A DNA stretch of 64,000 bases from Filosporella fistucella (lineage: Eukaryota; Ascomycota; Leotiomycetes; Helotiales): positions 942,501 through 1,006,500 of the forward strand of contig JAQJZZ010000019.1 of assembly GCA_030077755.1 (NCBI GenBank), given 5' to 3'. Position numbers and translations under genes: made by a program. Positions 10,987 to 22,145 of this stretch are shown here, piece after piece; the first letter of the stretch is position 1; the number at the start of each line of letters is the position of its first letter. The notes beneath the pieces were generated by a model. It was given only the letters and a program-made list of their open reading frames with translations, did not search any database and had not been told where the DNA came from.

Positions 10987-12461
10987 TCAAACCACTACAT
11001 TATCGGTTTGTAGGCGGGCTAATGTCGTAGTGGAGATCAAGGATTCGATATCGAGATTACACCCCGAAAACAGTCTCATTGCCTCTTTGACTCTCTCCGA
11101 GGGTACAATACCAGACCGTCTATCCGAATCATATGAGCAAGATAGTACATATTGCGATAGATCATTGCGATAGCCACACAAATGGTTCAAAAGCCACTCG
11201 TGCTTCACAAATAGGTCGGCGGCAGTGATCATACCCGTTCCACGAATTTGCCAGAGCAATTCGACAAGCACTTCAATTTCAAAACAGTGCTCTTGAACAG
11301 CCATCATGCGATCTCCTTGTAGTTCTGTGAACAATTCCGTCGCTCTCTTAGCCGCCCGCACCCGTGAGGTGAGAACACCTTCCAGTGTGTCGTAGAATCT
11401 GCCTCGCTCTTCGACCCCGTTTTCGATATCATTCACCTTCGAGCAATGTCCGACTTTTTTCACTTTGTACTGGGAATAGAGCCATAATGAATACATTGCG
11501 CGAAGGTGCGCAAAGTGCAAATGAAGCATGTCCTTGGTTCTTTCTGGACCAGGGCTCAAGGATGAAAGTTCAAATTGTGTTGCCATTTCTTTGAGCTCAG
11601 ATAGCTTGGAGCTCATATGAAAGTCGCCCCATTTGTTGTACTCAGACCGTACGTACTTGAGCTTACGAACGAATACAGTCGCCCAGACTGAGCTGATAAA
11701 CATGCTTCCTCCGATCCACCAGGAGAGAGACTGGTAGGTTCCGTCAGTCACGTGATACGCGTCCATCACCGCGCATAAGAGAGTCCAGATCAAGAAACAT
11801 GGAGCCCAGAGCAGCAAACATAGAAGCAGACATTTGAATGTATCTTCCAGCGGAGTGCCCAATAGAGTGTAACCTAGCCTATGAATGAGCCTGAGATTCT
11901 TCCGAAAACGCAGAATACAAATTTGGGCATTGACTTACGAGCAATCCTGCACCGAAGGCACACCGAAGCTGTAGCCCTTGCCTCCACGCCATCACTGCTC
12001 AACCCAGACTTGCAAATATGGCATAGGCATCCAAAGTACCATTCTAGAACTTTTGTAGCCTTCAAATCATACCCATTTGGTACTCTCTTTTCCTGACCGA
12101 CTTCTCCTCGTCCATTGTCGATACTATCAAATTTGAATGTCCCAAGTATATCCATTCTCGCTTGCTCCTTCTCCTCCTTCTCCTCCGTTGGTGGAAGTGG
12201 ATTCGTAAGATCCTGGTAGGATGGAAATGCAGCTTCATATTGTCTCTTCGCAAAATGGACCGCTACTGACAGCGCCAAGAAGACTGAACCGCAGGTCCAA
12301 AGGCCCAACAAGATAGAAGAAAGGATTTCCTCAACCTTTAAGTGCTCAACATCATAGGTTTTGGGATCGTCGCAGTATATGATCCAAAAGGCACTAAATT
12401 TGGTGAGCTCAAGTACTGCTATTGCGAGAGGCAAAGCACATTTTGTGTTTTGTAGCCACAT
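10987..12461 (-). CDS. Polytopic membrane protein of unknown function
   Basis: Exons 12461-11939 and 11873-10987, with a 65-nt intron (GTAAGT..CTAG), give 469 residues from ATG 12461. Four hydrophobic segments are visible: near the N terminus (ALPLAIAVLELTKF), around SSILLGLWTCGSVFLALSVA, and on both sides of the intron's second exon start (LLLCLLLWAPCFLIWTLLC and WWIGGSMFISSVWATVFV). A KEEKEQ-rich cytosolic loop separates the two pairs. The C-terminal half is soluble and rich in helices, with many Leu/Glu. I do not recognise the family. The frame stays open upstream of ATG 12461 for 47 more codons of natural-looking protein (DPIFYRHEP, SPYRPKDWP) up to a TAA at 12605-12603; ten codons before that stop lies a better-placed in-frame ATG at 12635. 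The true 5' end is therefore doubtful: reinitiation, an unseen intron or a nonsense mutation are all possible. Confidence 0.65.
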
Positions 12462-12635
12462 TTTCAATAAATCTCGCCATATTTTCGAACATGTAATAGG
12501 CCAGTCTTTGGGACGGTAAGGTGATTCTCGTATGCATGGCTCGTGACGATAAAATATCGGGTCGATGGGTGATAGAAATTTCTGTGGATCTAAATTCAGG
12601 TCTTAAGCCATGTAAGGTAGATGTCTCAGTGCCAT

Positions 12636-14560
12636 GTTGATGGACTTGTGAGGGTTTCTGGATTTGTGGAAGAAAGAAATTTAATTGTGGTTATAAATGG
12701 TGAGTACGACTGATGTCATAAATACCCCATAATGATGTTCCCACTTCAACTAGCGCTCCTACACATAGCACAAATATAATCAGAGAAGTAAAAAATTTAG
12801 ATACCTACCCTGGAAAGCTTGCACCTGAATCTACAGACTCTAAAAATTATTCGACTTGTGTGAAAGCCCAAACTTGGCTAGGCAAAGAGCGGCAGCAAAA
12901 TTATGCCTTCAGATCATAACATTTTAGCCAAATGTGATGAAGTCATACTTTTTGGCAAGAAGTTCATTCTCAAGCATCATTTTGAATTTTAATATCTGTT
13001 TGCTTGAATTATTGTCATATTTAAATCAATGTTCGTGAAGGAATATCACAAAAATGCAAGTTTGTCTCGTCAAAATATGGTCTGAGCAATTCCCTTCACT
13101 TCAAATATTATGTAACAGTGTAGCGTACTTGGAGGTCCCAATAGAGGAGAACTATTCTGAGACTGTAGGAGCATATTCATAGTACCAGATCTATATCCAG
13201 CGAGTTGTCCAACACTCAAACTTTTCAACTGATGACGCAGCGTCCCATCTCACCAAACATCAGCCCGTGCCGCACTCGGCCTCTCACCGACAACGTAATT
13301 ATCTGACCGGAAGCGCAGTCTCACCCGATTGAATACGAGAGACTCGGTCGGAAAGCATTTGAAGTTATCACCCGATCATGCAAGAAGCTTGTAATTCCAA
13401 TCAGACGATCGGATCATGCTGCCACGCCGTCGAAACAATTTTGATGACGCGATGCCAAAATTTCTATGGTCAGATATGTGGTACAATTTGTAATGGGTTT
13501 TACTAGAAGAGATTTTCTGTATGAATTGAGAAGATTTGGTTTTGATAAAACTTTGAGATAGCCAATCGTATAACGAAGATCGTGTCATTGAGCACTTTGG
13601 ATTGTTTCGGTGGAGGGTTTGATTCTGCGACAATGCGAAGAATAGCTCTCTGAATGATTCAATATACTTATTCCAGTCGAGTCATGCCCACCGTTCTTGA
13701 TCTGGGCAATAACTTGGTCTTTGAAGATCTCACATATTCTTTCAGGCAGGTCGTAGATTCTCAAGTTGAAAACTTTTCAAGGTACAACTTCCTGTTGTAG
13801 AAGCCTTGAATATAGAGGCTGCAACTAAGCAATCTGAAGTTGTACAAGGAGACTATGGTATCTGGAGACTAGTATATGGTACACATCTTTTTCAAACTTC
13901 AAAGATCGAAGCGTGCTTAACAATGAGGCTATTGCTCCCGTGCTCGAGAACCAACAATTTTTATTATTCCATATCAGATTGTAATCTTAGGATATAATAA
14001 TTGTAATACTCCCAGATATAGGCGAATATTTTCAGTTAAACGTTCGTACTTGATGCATGAGAGGACACATTACTAGCCTAGAAGTTGCCAGCTTCGCAAT
14101 AGGACATCTTGAATAACAAGACTGTTTTGCCGCTCTCGTAAAGCTAGCATAGATATTCTCACACGAACCGCTCTCGCTATCCATTTCTGTTGTCTGACTA
14201 AACACTATCATCACTGAAACATCGTTTCCAGCTATCAATTCTAACGGGTAACAAATCAGACCGTGAAAATCGTCCTTTTAAATTCTTCATAAGGCATGAC
14301 AACCTTTTCAACGCTTTCAGCATCTTACTGTGAGAATGTTACCAAAACTTGTTGACGAAAGTTCCCAGTCAGCTCCTCCTCAAAATTGACCCGTGATTAC
14401 TCGATTCAGTAAAAGGACTTTCTATATAAGTCCAATAAATCTCTTCTCTCAATCACCATCCACAACAACAAGATCTTCCACACATTCAAAGCACAAACAA
14501 TTTTCCATTCTTTCCACCTACCATCCTCTCTCTTGAAAATATAAGTTCCCGTTACTCAAA
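12636..14560. other. Intergenic, AT-rich
   Basis: No coding gene is supported. The part 12700-13100 is AT-rich; 13200-13640 contains a minus-strand frame without motifs. The last 150 bases form the promoter and 5' leader of the small secreted protein gene at 14561. Confidence 0.55.
14423..14429 (+). promoter_or_regulatory. TATA box of the small secreted protein gene
   Basis: TATATAA stands 138 bases before the ATG at 14561 and is followed by a CA-rich, G-poor leader, the usual arrangement of strongly expressed fungal genes for secreted proteins. No activator sites were identified. Confidence 0.5.
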
Positions 14561-15061
14561 ATGGTTGCCACAAACTCCATTATCGCGCTCGTCGCAACTC
14601 TCCTTACCGCCGTCTCTGCCGTCCCTACCGTCCTCGAAGTACGAGCCCCACGTCCCCAAGATATAATCTTTGACTTCACTCTCTACAACACTACCAGTCC
14701 CTCAAACATGCTTGGCACGTGCAACCAAGCCATCAAGCCAAAAGGGGATTTCCATATCACTCTTGCCCAAGCTCGCGCCGGTGCCTGTACCAATGTTGAT
14801 TATACTGCTCTTCGTATTGACGATATCCACGCTCAGCTTAATTTGGATTGCCGAGGTATGTTACCCTCCACAGAGATGTGGGGTGGTCAAAGCTGATTTT
14901 CAATAGTTCGTATCTATGATTCTGTGAATTGCAACCCTCCTAGCCATGGCAATATTGGTTCTTTCAACGATGCCCACATCTGCCATAGCTCGGGGCCTAC
15001 AAATGTCCCAGTCCAGTTGAAGTCTTGGGATATCCAGTGTAGCAACTTGCCTCCTGCATAG
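14561..15061 (+). CDS. Small secreted cysteine-containing protein (effector-like)
   Basis: Exons 14561-14855 and 14907-15061, with a 51-nt intron (GTATGT..ATAG), give 149 residues. Residues 1-20 form a typical signal peptide (SIIALVATLLTAVSA). The mature protein has six cysteines (GTCNQ, GACTN, DCRV, NCNPP, HICHSS, IQCSN), consistent with three disulfides. No known domain was recognised. Small size, secretion and even cysteine number resemble apoplastic effectors or other secreted small proteins, but function is unknown. A broken paralogue lies inverted at 10490-10771, so this is the surviving member of a local pair. It has a TATA box and a long CA-rich leader. Confidence 0.8.
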
Positions 15062-15470
15062 ATTGATTGTGCTGGACTGAAATCAGAATATTCGAGACGG
15101 GAAATCGAAATAGAAAGCTTGGATACTGGCAACGGTCACAAAAGTGGTTCTTCGGCAGGGGTAGAATGGGGGTTCTTTCTTTGGTTTAAATGGTCTGGTA
15201 CAATTCTAGCGTAAAACATAGATAGTACAAATTCAACATTTGTATTCTCTAACACCATTTCCACGATCTAGACCTAAGTTTTCTGTGAAGTTATGAATTC
15301 TCACCCCTGTTCCCATCGATACGTACCTTGAAATACATGACTTTGAGTTGATAACTTCTTTCTCCATGCGCGGCAACTTCACCCTCCTTCTTCCTCTAGA
15401 GTCTAGTTCAGAGCTAGTTTGAAGCACTTATATATTTACAAATATGAGTATGATACGTGGCTACTTTCCT
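15062..15470. other. Intergenic between convergent genes
   Basis: This holds the 3' ends of the small secreted protein gene (plus strand) and the lipase-like gene (minus strand). I see no further gene or repeat. Confidence 0.6.
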
Positions 15471-17421
15471 CTATACTATCTCTCGATCTCTAATATTCTG
15501 CAATATTCGTTCCACCGCTCGATCCAGATTTTGGTTTTGAGGTTCAGGAGGACCTAGACCAAACATGTAGGACACATACTTCCAGTTCCCATCAGCAACA
15601 CTCGAGACACACCACCGCTCTTGATTATCGAGATCACAGGCCGCGAACCAAGGCTTGAACCCACCGAATGTGGGGCCTTCTGCTGCTGCCTGTTCCCCAA
15701 CGGTCGGTAAATTTACGTACTCCATTGTTCTGGTTGTGTAAACTTTGCTTTTAAGAGATGGGACGTGTGAATTGGCGTAACGCTCGATGTTCTTTGCGTA
15801 TAGCTCCATAGAATGAGCGAGCGGATTTGCTGCTACCGTTTTCTGCATGATTTCCTCTTCGATCTGTACTAATCTGACTTGATGCCCTGCATCGGGCCAT
15901 TCATCGGTGGGTTCCACTTCACGGAGTCCACATATAACTCCTGCATTATGAACAGTCATTGCTGGCAGCGTTAAGAGCTTACCTCCCCTCTGGATTTCAT
16001 CGGGGGTGCCACGGGTATATATTTGAAGAAGAGCCATTGTGTAAGCAAAGTCTGCACGTGGAACAGGATCTCCTTCATTGACAATTGAAAGCATGAGATC
16101 TGTCTCATCGCTTGGATCTAAATTCGGCAAGCGAGCAATACCTGGTTCTGAGATTGGAGGTGCCCCAAACGTGATACAGTTTATAGATCGAAAGCCTAAT
16201 AAGTGTGAGATTAGATCAATCGTGTCAAAACAATGGAATCTCACATGTCGAGAAGTTCTCATCGCCATTCAACCGGCTCTTTTCCCGATTGATAATTGCG
16301 CACCGCCAGATCATTGCAGCTATTGCACCACCTGCCGAATGGCCAGTGAATAGCAGTCTTGGCTTTTTCCCGGTGTTTTTCAGACACTCTGGATCTGAGC
16401 AATCTTGTTAGCCATGAAAAAAAAGCCCAAACGTACACTTACATCCAATTTGCTTCTTTAGAGCCGCAAGTGTTGGTTGCAACATCATGCGAGCCACTGC
16501 ATACAGTCCAGCGTGCGCCTTTACGTCTGCAATACCCTATCTATTGATTAGAGAATTTTTATCAAGGAATTGAGTGCGTACCAGGAGAGGCCCAGCATCG
16601 ACTAAACCAGAGTCGAAGTTTACAAGCCAATCCATCCAAGTCTTGCTTCCGCGAATAGCACAAACAAGCACTCCCCCATCATCTCCATCAACACTCTCCA
16701 CCACAAATTTGACATCAGTAGGCTTGAAAAGACCCAAGTCGGCTCGAGGCAGTCTGATATCTCTTGGCACCGCCGTCCCTTCTGGTCCCGGATCATCTAA
16801 CTGGGCATTGATACCTACTGCATCAATCTTGACATCCTGAGCAACGTCTGGCCGAATCCGGACTTGATAGGAAGCATGAGCAGCAATCTTTAGAAGTGAG
16901 ACCAAATCTTCTGGGCTTGGTACTTTCCCTTCTTCTGTTTGTCTCACCATATTTTCTTCAATTTCTGGTGTAGTGACGGGGGAAATCCAGGTCAAATTTG
17001 ACGGCCAGCTGCTATTTGTGAATTGCTCAGCATTGGTGAGAAGTCGATCTAGCATAGGTGCGTCCGAGTCCAAAGCATCTATATAGTGTGAGTAGTTTTT
17101 CTAAACAGGTGGAAAGAGTCGTCACTTACCATTTTCTGCCTTATTGATATTCAAAAGTATGCCATCTAACGCCTTCATCGCCTCGGAAGTTGAAACGAGC
17201 GCATCTCCACTGATATGAGATACTTGAAGTAATGTATCGAGTCTCTGAATGGAGGCAATATCCGCACTGGCAAGGGGGCCAGATTCTTTCACTGAATCAC
17301 CCGCATCACCTGATGCCCCAACACTTGTACCAGCAGCTCCGACAGAGGCAGCTGTTGTCACTCTCGCCGAGTGAGATTTTTGGAAAATGCTGGCGAGTTT
17401 TGAGAATGTCTTGCTCTTCAT
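15471..17421 (-). CDS. Class-3 lipase-like alpha/beta hydrolase
   Basis: Five exons join in frame: 17421-17130, 17078-16582, 16536-16443, 16394-16245 and 16195-15471, with introns of 45-51 nt. They encode 585 residues from MKSKTFSK. An alternative upstream ATG at 17562 in the same frame would add 47 residues. The nucleophile motif GHSAGG is at 312-317 (Ser314), preceded by VKAHAGLY, typical of Lipase_3 proteins. A probable acidic residue sits in NEGDPVPR (Asp387), and LAHSMELY follows near the C terminus. The N terminus has a low-complexity Gly/Ala/Ser stretch and there is no signal peptide, so the enzyme is likely intracellular. The substrate is not predictable; fungal lipase-3 proteins act on acylglycerols or other esters. 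It is transcribed divergently from the gene at 17789. Confidence 0.82.
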
Positions 17422-17562
17422 GATGAATTTTGACGCCTTTAAGAGATGGCGGTCGTGTTGATGAATTGTAAGACGTTCAAAAGAGCTGCCTACACAATGA
17501 TGTTTGATGTCCAGGAGATTGAAGCTGAAAGTCGAGAAGGCATGAACGGCAGGTGAGAGCAT

Positions 17563-17788
17563 TCAGTATCCTAGACGAGCCAATAATTCAAGCTAGAGAT
17601 GGAGGAGAGCTGTCACTGTGGCGGCTCAGGGGTGAGTCTTGGCAAAAAGCTGAACTTCTCCCCTTGTGCTCGCTTAGGTGTGCACAGCCCAACTGCAAAA
17701 CATCACTTCCTTCAAGAAATTTCTGGATGCCAGATCAAATACTACCAGAGCCTCAGAGTCTGCTTCAAGGATTCAAACACAGGTAACC
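17563..17788. promoter_or_regulatory. Shared divergent promoter region
   Basis: The lipase-like gene (minus) and the unknown gene starting at 17789 (plus) diverge from this interval: 226 bases when measured from the upstream lipase ATG (17562), 367 from the preferred one (17421). Shared control is possible; no specific sites were recognised. Confidence 0.4.
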
Positions 17789-20387
17789 ATGGCCACAGAA
17801 TGGGAAAATCTTGGAAAGAATCCGGATACCCTACTTGAAATCTTAGACGAGCTGTATTGGACCACAGTGGAACAGGAAATTCGACAGATGATTTTAGCAC
17901 TTGCAGAATATATGCATGTAATACCAGAGCCAACTGAGTTTGAAGTCATACCGCCACTACCGAATAGAGATAGGCAGAATACATTTGCAAAAGCTTGGAG
18001 TGAGTCCGTCCCCTTCGACCTTGAAATCTCAGACCAAACAGGACAAGGGATATAGCCTCGAGATCAGTCGTGACATTACATAAGATTATTTGTATCTGAT
18101 GAATCGAAATACTAGGTAGCCTTGAGCTCGAAGACGATCGGCTTGAGCATATCCGTCACGTGTTCAAGAACTGGACAACTGAAGACCACTCCAAGTCTTT
18201 GATCCAAAGGCGTGCTAAGCAACTCTTACAATCAGCAGGTGAGGACTACAGATCTACTTTTGAGATTATAATAATCTAACATATATTCTAGGATGGCTAG
18301 ACATCGACTTCGTACATTCGGATCGGCTTGCTGAGTACCCCTCAATACAAGGACTCCCAAAAGGTGCCGATGACCTCTCAACAAAGAGAATCAGATCTGA
18401 CCATCAAAGTCCGAGAAATAGACAAACAGAAGATTTTCCAAGCTATACAGTGCTCAGCATGTAGAAAATGCATACGCACACATTATTTTCAATGTACGGA
18501 AAATTGTATGGACAAGTGAGTTGTTGGGATCTCAACTCAACTCTCCGTTACTGACGAAAGAAGGAACTCCACCAAGAACCATTTCAAATGCGAGCCGCTT
18601 CCTAAAAAGTCACCAGACGATATCTCTCATCTAATACCACGCATGCAAGAAACACCCTACAGCCTCTGTATTTCATGCATGGCGATCCGTGACACTTCGA
18701 CTTCTAACATGACATGTCAAAACGGAGCATACAACAATCCAGCACCTGCCTCAGGACATCTCAAAATGACGAACCTGATTCTTCGATATAAAGGCAATGA
18801 AGCCAACAAATTTGCGGCCGAACTAGACTCACTTGAGGACATGAAGGAAGGAGGAACTGCGTCTGTGAAGGCTCTGCTCGGATTGACTCTGACAAAAGTG
18901 ACACCCAATGGTGTGAGAAGAGTGTTTCCGGCGGGAAATATGCATCTAGCATTTCGATTCGGACCTATCATGATTGAGAACGGGGTTCCTCAGTACTTTA
19001 TTCTCCCCCTAACATTCCCCCTCATGCCACTGACATTTACAGTTCTCAAGGCGGCGTTTTACTATCAGCTCGCGAACCACAAATTCTCCTCTATAACCCT
19101 CCTCCAAGTTTCTGCAATTCAGACTCTCCGCAAAAGAATATAGCTCTCAGTCCCTCCCTAGAGATATTCTCGAGAAGCGCCCCAGAGATGAAGAGACGTA
19201 CCTTGGCAGTAATGAAACAGGTCGTCGGCGGCCTCTTCACCAATTACTCCGTTTGGGACGAAGCAGAAAATGCTACAGTTGTCCTCCTCTCCGAAGCAGC
19301 AACAGCGTACAACGCCCTCTCACCCATGACTCGTCTGTCCTCCCGCCGTACCATCATCCACACCTCCGCCTCTAAAATCCTATCTATCCTCCGTCCCGCT
19401 CTGACACAGGTAATCTCATTACACCTCAGCTGGCTTATCGTCTTCCTCACCACCAAGGGAACGAAACTAGCTTGGCATCCAGTATTCAACAACTGCCAAG
19501 CGTTCTGTAACTCCCTCCTCGCAGCCCAAAATTGGACATCAGTGCAATGGTCTCCCTCTCCCGAAAACATAAACTCAATGCCCTATCTCCATTCCTTCGC
19601 CTCTCCCTCCATCTTCCCTCTCTTCCCAACCCCAACGTCCAGCTACGCCGCTGTATCCGACTTGAACGCATACATGTCCTCACTACATAACAGCAGTGAT
19701 CTCATCTCCTTTTCTCACGGGCGAAAATTATCGAAGATTCATAATGTGAAGGAAGGCGTATCCGATATCATATTTTTTAAAGATGGACATTATCATTGTC
19801 ATCATAGGGAAAGTATGTTTGATAGTACGAAACAGGTTGAGAATCCGGTGTTGTATTTAAGTGATCATGTGCTTGATAAGCCATTTGAGACGATGGCGTT
19901 GTTGGCTAGTCATTTAGGGAGGAAGAGGGAGTTGAATGTTGATACTAGTGGTCGTGTACTAGGGGATGGGGAGACGGGGAGGAAAGAGTGGGTGAGGAAT
20001 AGAGTGCAGGTCATTGTAGGTATTGATGTGTTTCTTGGGATGGCGAAGGCAGTGTTCGTTTGTAATAGGTTGTTTGAGGGGGAGTTGAGGAAGGGAGAGA
20101 GAGTGGCCGAGAGGAAATATTGTAGGAGTGCGGTTGAGGGGAGAGTGGGGTGGAGGGATGAGGAGGAGGGAGAGAGTATGTTAGGGAGTTGGTGGGAGAT
20201 TCATCCTATGGAGGTTAAGAAGGGGACTGTAAGGGGAAGGGTTGGAGGACTGGTGAGGAGAATGGTGAAGGGAAAGGAGGAGGAGGGAGTTTGGGAGATG
20301 TGTAGGTGTAAGTATTGCTCTATGAGTGATGAAGAGTTGGCGAGAGCGAGAGGGCTGGGAGGAAATACTGTACTGGCGGGAGGCTAG
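17789..20387 (+). CDS. Large fungal protein of unknown function with Cys-rich segment and NNCQxFC motif
   Basis: Six exons join in frame: 17789-17999, 18116-18238, 18292-18363, 18410-18515, 18561-18992 and 19043-20387. They encode 762 residues from MATEWENLGK. The intron 18364-18409 has a weak GTGCCG donor but a good CTGAC branch site, and it is needed to link the frames. Residues 150-164 read CSACRKCIRTHYFQC, then TENC, a spacing reminiscent of a ZZ-type zinc finger but not a clear match. The C-terminal half contains WHPVFNNCQAFC (Cys466), a pattern seen in cysteine-peptidase-like and LRAT/PPPDE-type folds; relating it to them is inference. The last 150 residues are basic and Gly/Glu-rich. 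No signal peptide. I do not know the function. Confidence 0.6.
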
Positions 20388-21498
20388 AAATGAAGATTAA
20401 ACACTTCGTATACTTCCTAGATAATTCTGTACCGGTACATCCGAATCAGTTTTCGAGAAGATGTCCTCTAGATCTTCAGAATGAAGCATGCAGGCAACTG
20501 ATTGTCTGTCCGGAACATATAATATAGTAAATAAGGTGGTGAAGCCGTGGTCGCTCTTTTAAAATCCTTCTAGAGAAGACCATATTTCTTCAGCAATTTA
20601 AGCAAAGACCGCTCTCGGAAGTTAAAGCCGTAAACCATTGCAGTCACTATATTATTTACTGAACAAGTCAGAACGGCAGGCTGCAAACTTCCAACTATCT
20701 GGAATATGCCCTGATCCTGTACAGTACCATTTCTTTTCAACGAGAGAATCCCAGCCAGTACCACTGACAATTTTTGATAACACTGGAGGATGATAGTTTT
20801 TCCCAAGTTCACACCAGTGTGGTCTTAAATTCTATCAGCACTAGCTACAGATCGGCCGCTCGAGCACAAGACCTCCGTAAATTGGTAACACGAGATTGAA
20901 GTTTCAAAATAGGGAACAGAAGTAGACTGTCTTCAACATAGCAAAATCGTGATGAAATAGTAGATGGGAGATGGGGGCAGTGTCCTTAGGTGCAATTGAA
21001 TGCTCGTTCAATTGAAGAGGTTGTAGGAGACGAAGCGCTGATGTTTCGACGATCGTGAAGCAGGGACGGGAGTGAGATCTACGCTTGTAGATCAGCTGGT
21101 CAGTAACGACAGGACGAAAAGACTTTCTCCAAGGCCACGTAAGAAAACAAAACAGTAAACCAACTCCATGACGTGCAAAGTAACATGGGTAGTACGGATG
21201 TAATTCTCGAGGCTTTACCCTAGAAGCAATATTCGTTGTCAAGTGGGACCCAACGCAACTCCAAACTCAATTCATAGGACCCGAAAAACACAGAGCAGAA
21301 TCTTGATTCATATTTCGCGTACCGTATCCACGAATTGTACACTTTTATGCCGAGTATTGTCCGCCATTCCCTAGGTATTTACCATACAAGAAAGGTCCGC
21401 CAACCAGCAAATATCGTACATGCCTTGCTTTCTCATTAAACACCAGGTTCATCCTCATCCAGCTCAGATTCAATATGTTTTGAATCGATGTCAGATAT
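20388..21498. other. Intergenic
   Basis: No gene, RNA or repeat is supported. Short minus-strand frames at 20570-20812 and 20904-21242 lack motifs and homology I can recognise. Confidence 0.55.
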
Positions 21499-22145
21499 TT
21501 ATCTTCCGGGAGGGGGGTTTTGCATCATTTGAGCTTGTTGTTCTTGGAACCGTTGCGATATTCTCTCGCTGCCAGCCATGAACTTAGAGACGCAGCGTTG
21601 GACGCAGCCGGTTTCGCGCTGGATGAGGGATTTGGTGGTGAAGTCGTCGATGCAGGAATCGAAGCAGTGAGAAACGAGGTTAGAGAACATCTGCAAAAGA
21701 ATTAGTGATTTGTTGAGCCAAGTTTTGATATTGAGCGCGGCATTCATCAGAATCGAAAAAGGCTTGCGGATGGCTAATAGCCGTTCGGCTTGATCCTCTG
21801 CTACTCCTCTACTACTCCTCTGCCATCAATTGCAGATGTCTGAGCTTGATATTGAATTGATCGGTATGCCAGGCCAATGAAAAACCATGGGCAAGTCCGA
21901 GCAAATCGAAAGGAGGCTCAAGAGACACTACGGTTTCCGGAAAGAATGACAAGGCCTTGGAAGTTTTGGCATTGACCTGCTCCTCCGAAAATTGATAAGG
22001 AATAGAAACTCACGCCCATGAATTCCTTCATCTGCTTCCGCTCCATCCGAGACTGAAACTCTCTCTGCTCCGCTGCGCTAAGTCTGTTTATCTCGTTAGC
22101 TTTTGCAGCTCAATTCAGCGATGCTACGAACCCTAAGCCGTCCAT
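21499..22145 (-). CDS. TIM9: Mitochondrial import inner membrane chaperone Tim9
   Basis: Three exons join in frame: 22145-22132 (14 nt), 22083-22014 and 21690-21499. They encode 91 residues, the normal size. The protein begins [15 protein letters not shown] and has the twin CX3C motif: Cys37-x3-Cys41 (CFDSC) and Cys57-x3-Cys61 (CVQRC), with the conserved DDFTTKSL and [11 protein letters not shown] around them. Tim9 pairs with Tim10 in the intermembrane-space hexamer that escorts hydrophobic carrier precursors to the TIM22 complex, and its cysteines are oxidised by the Mia40 relay. The first intron starts GTTCGT and has a GCTAAC branch site. The second intron is 323 nt, unusually long beside the others in this window. 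Confidence 0.93.
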
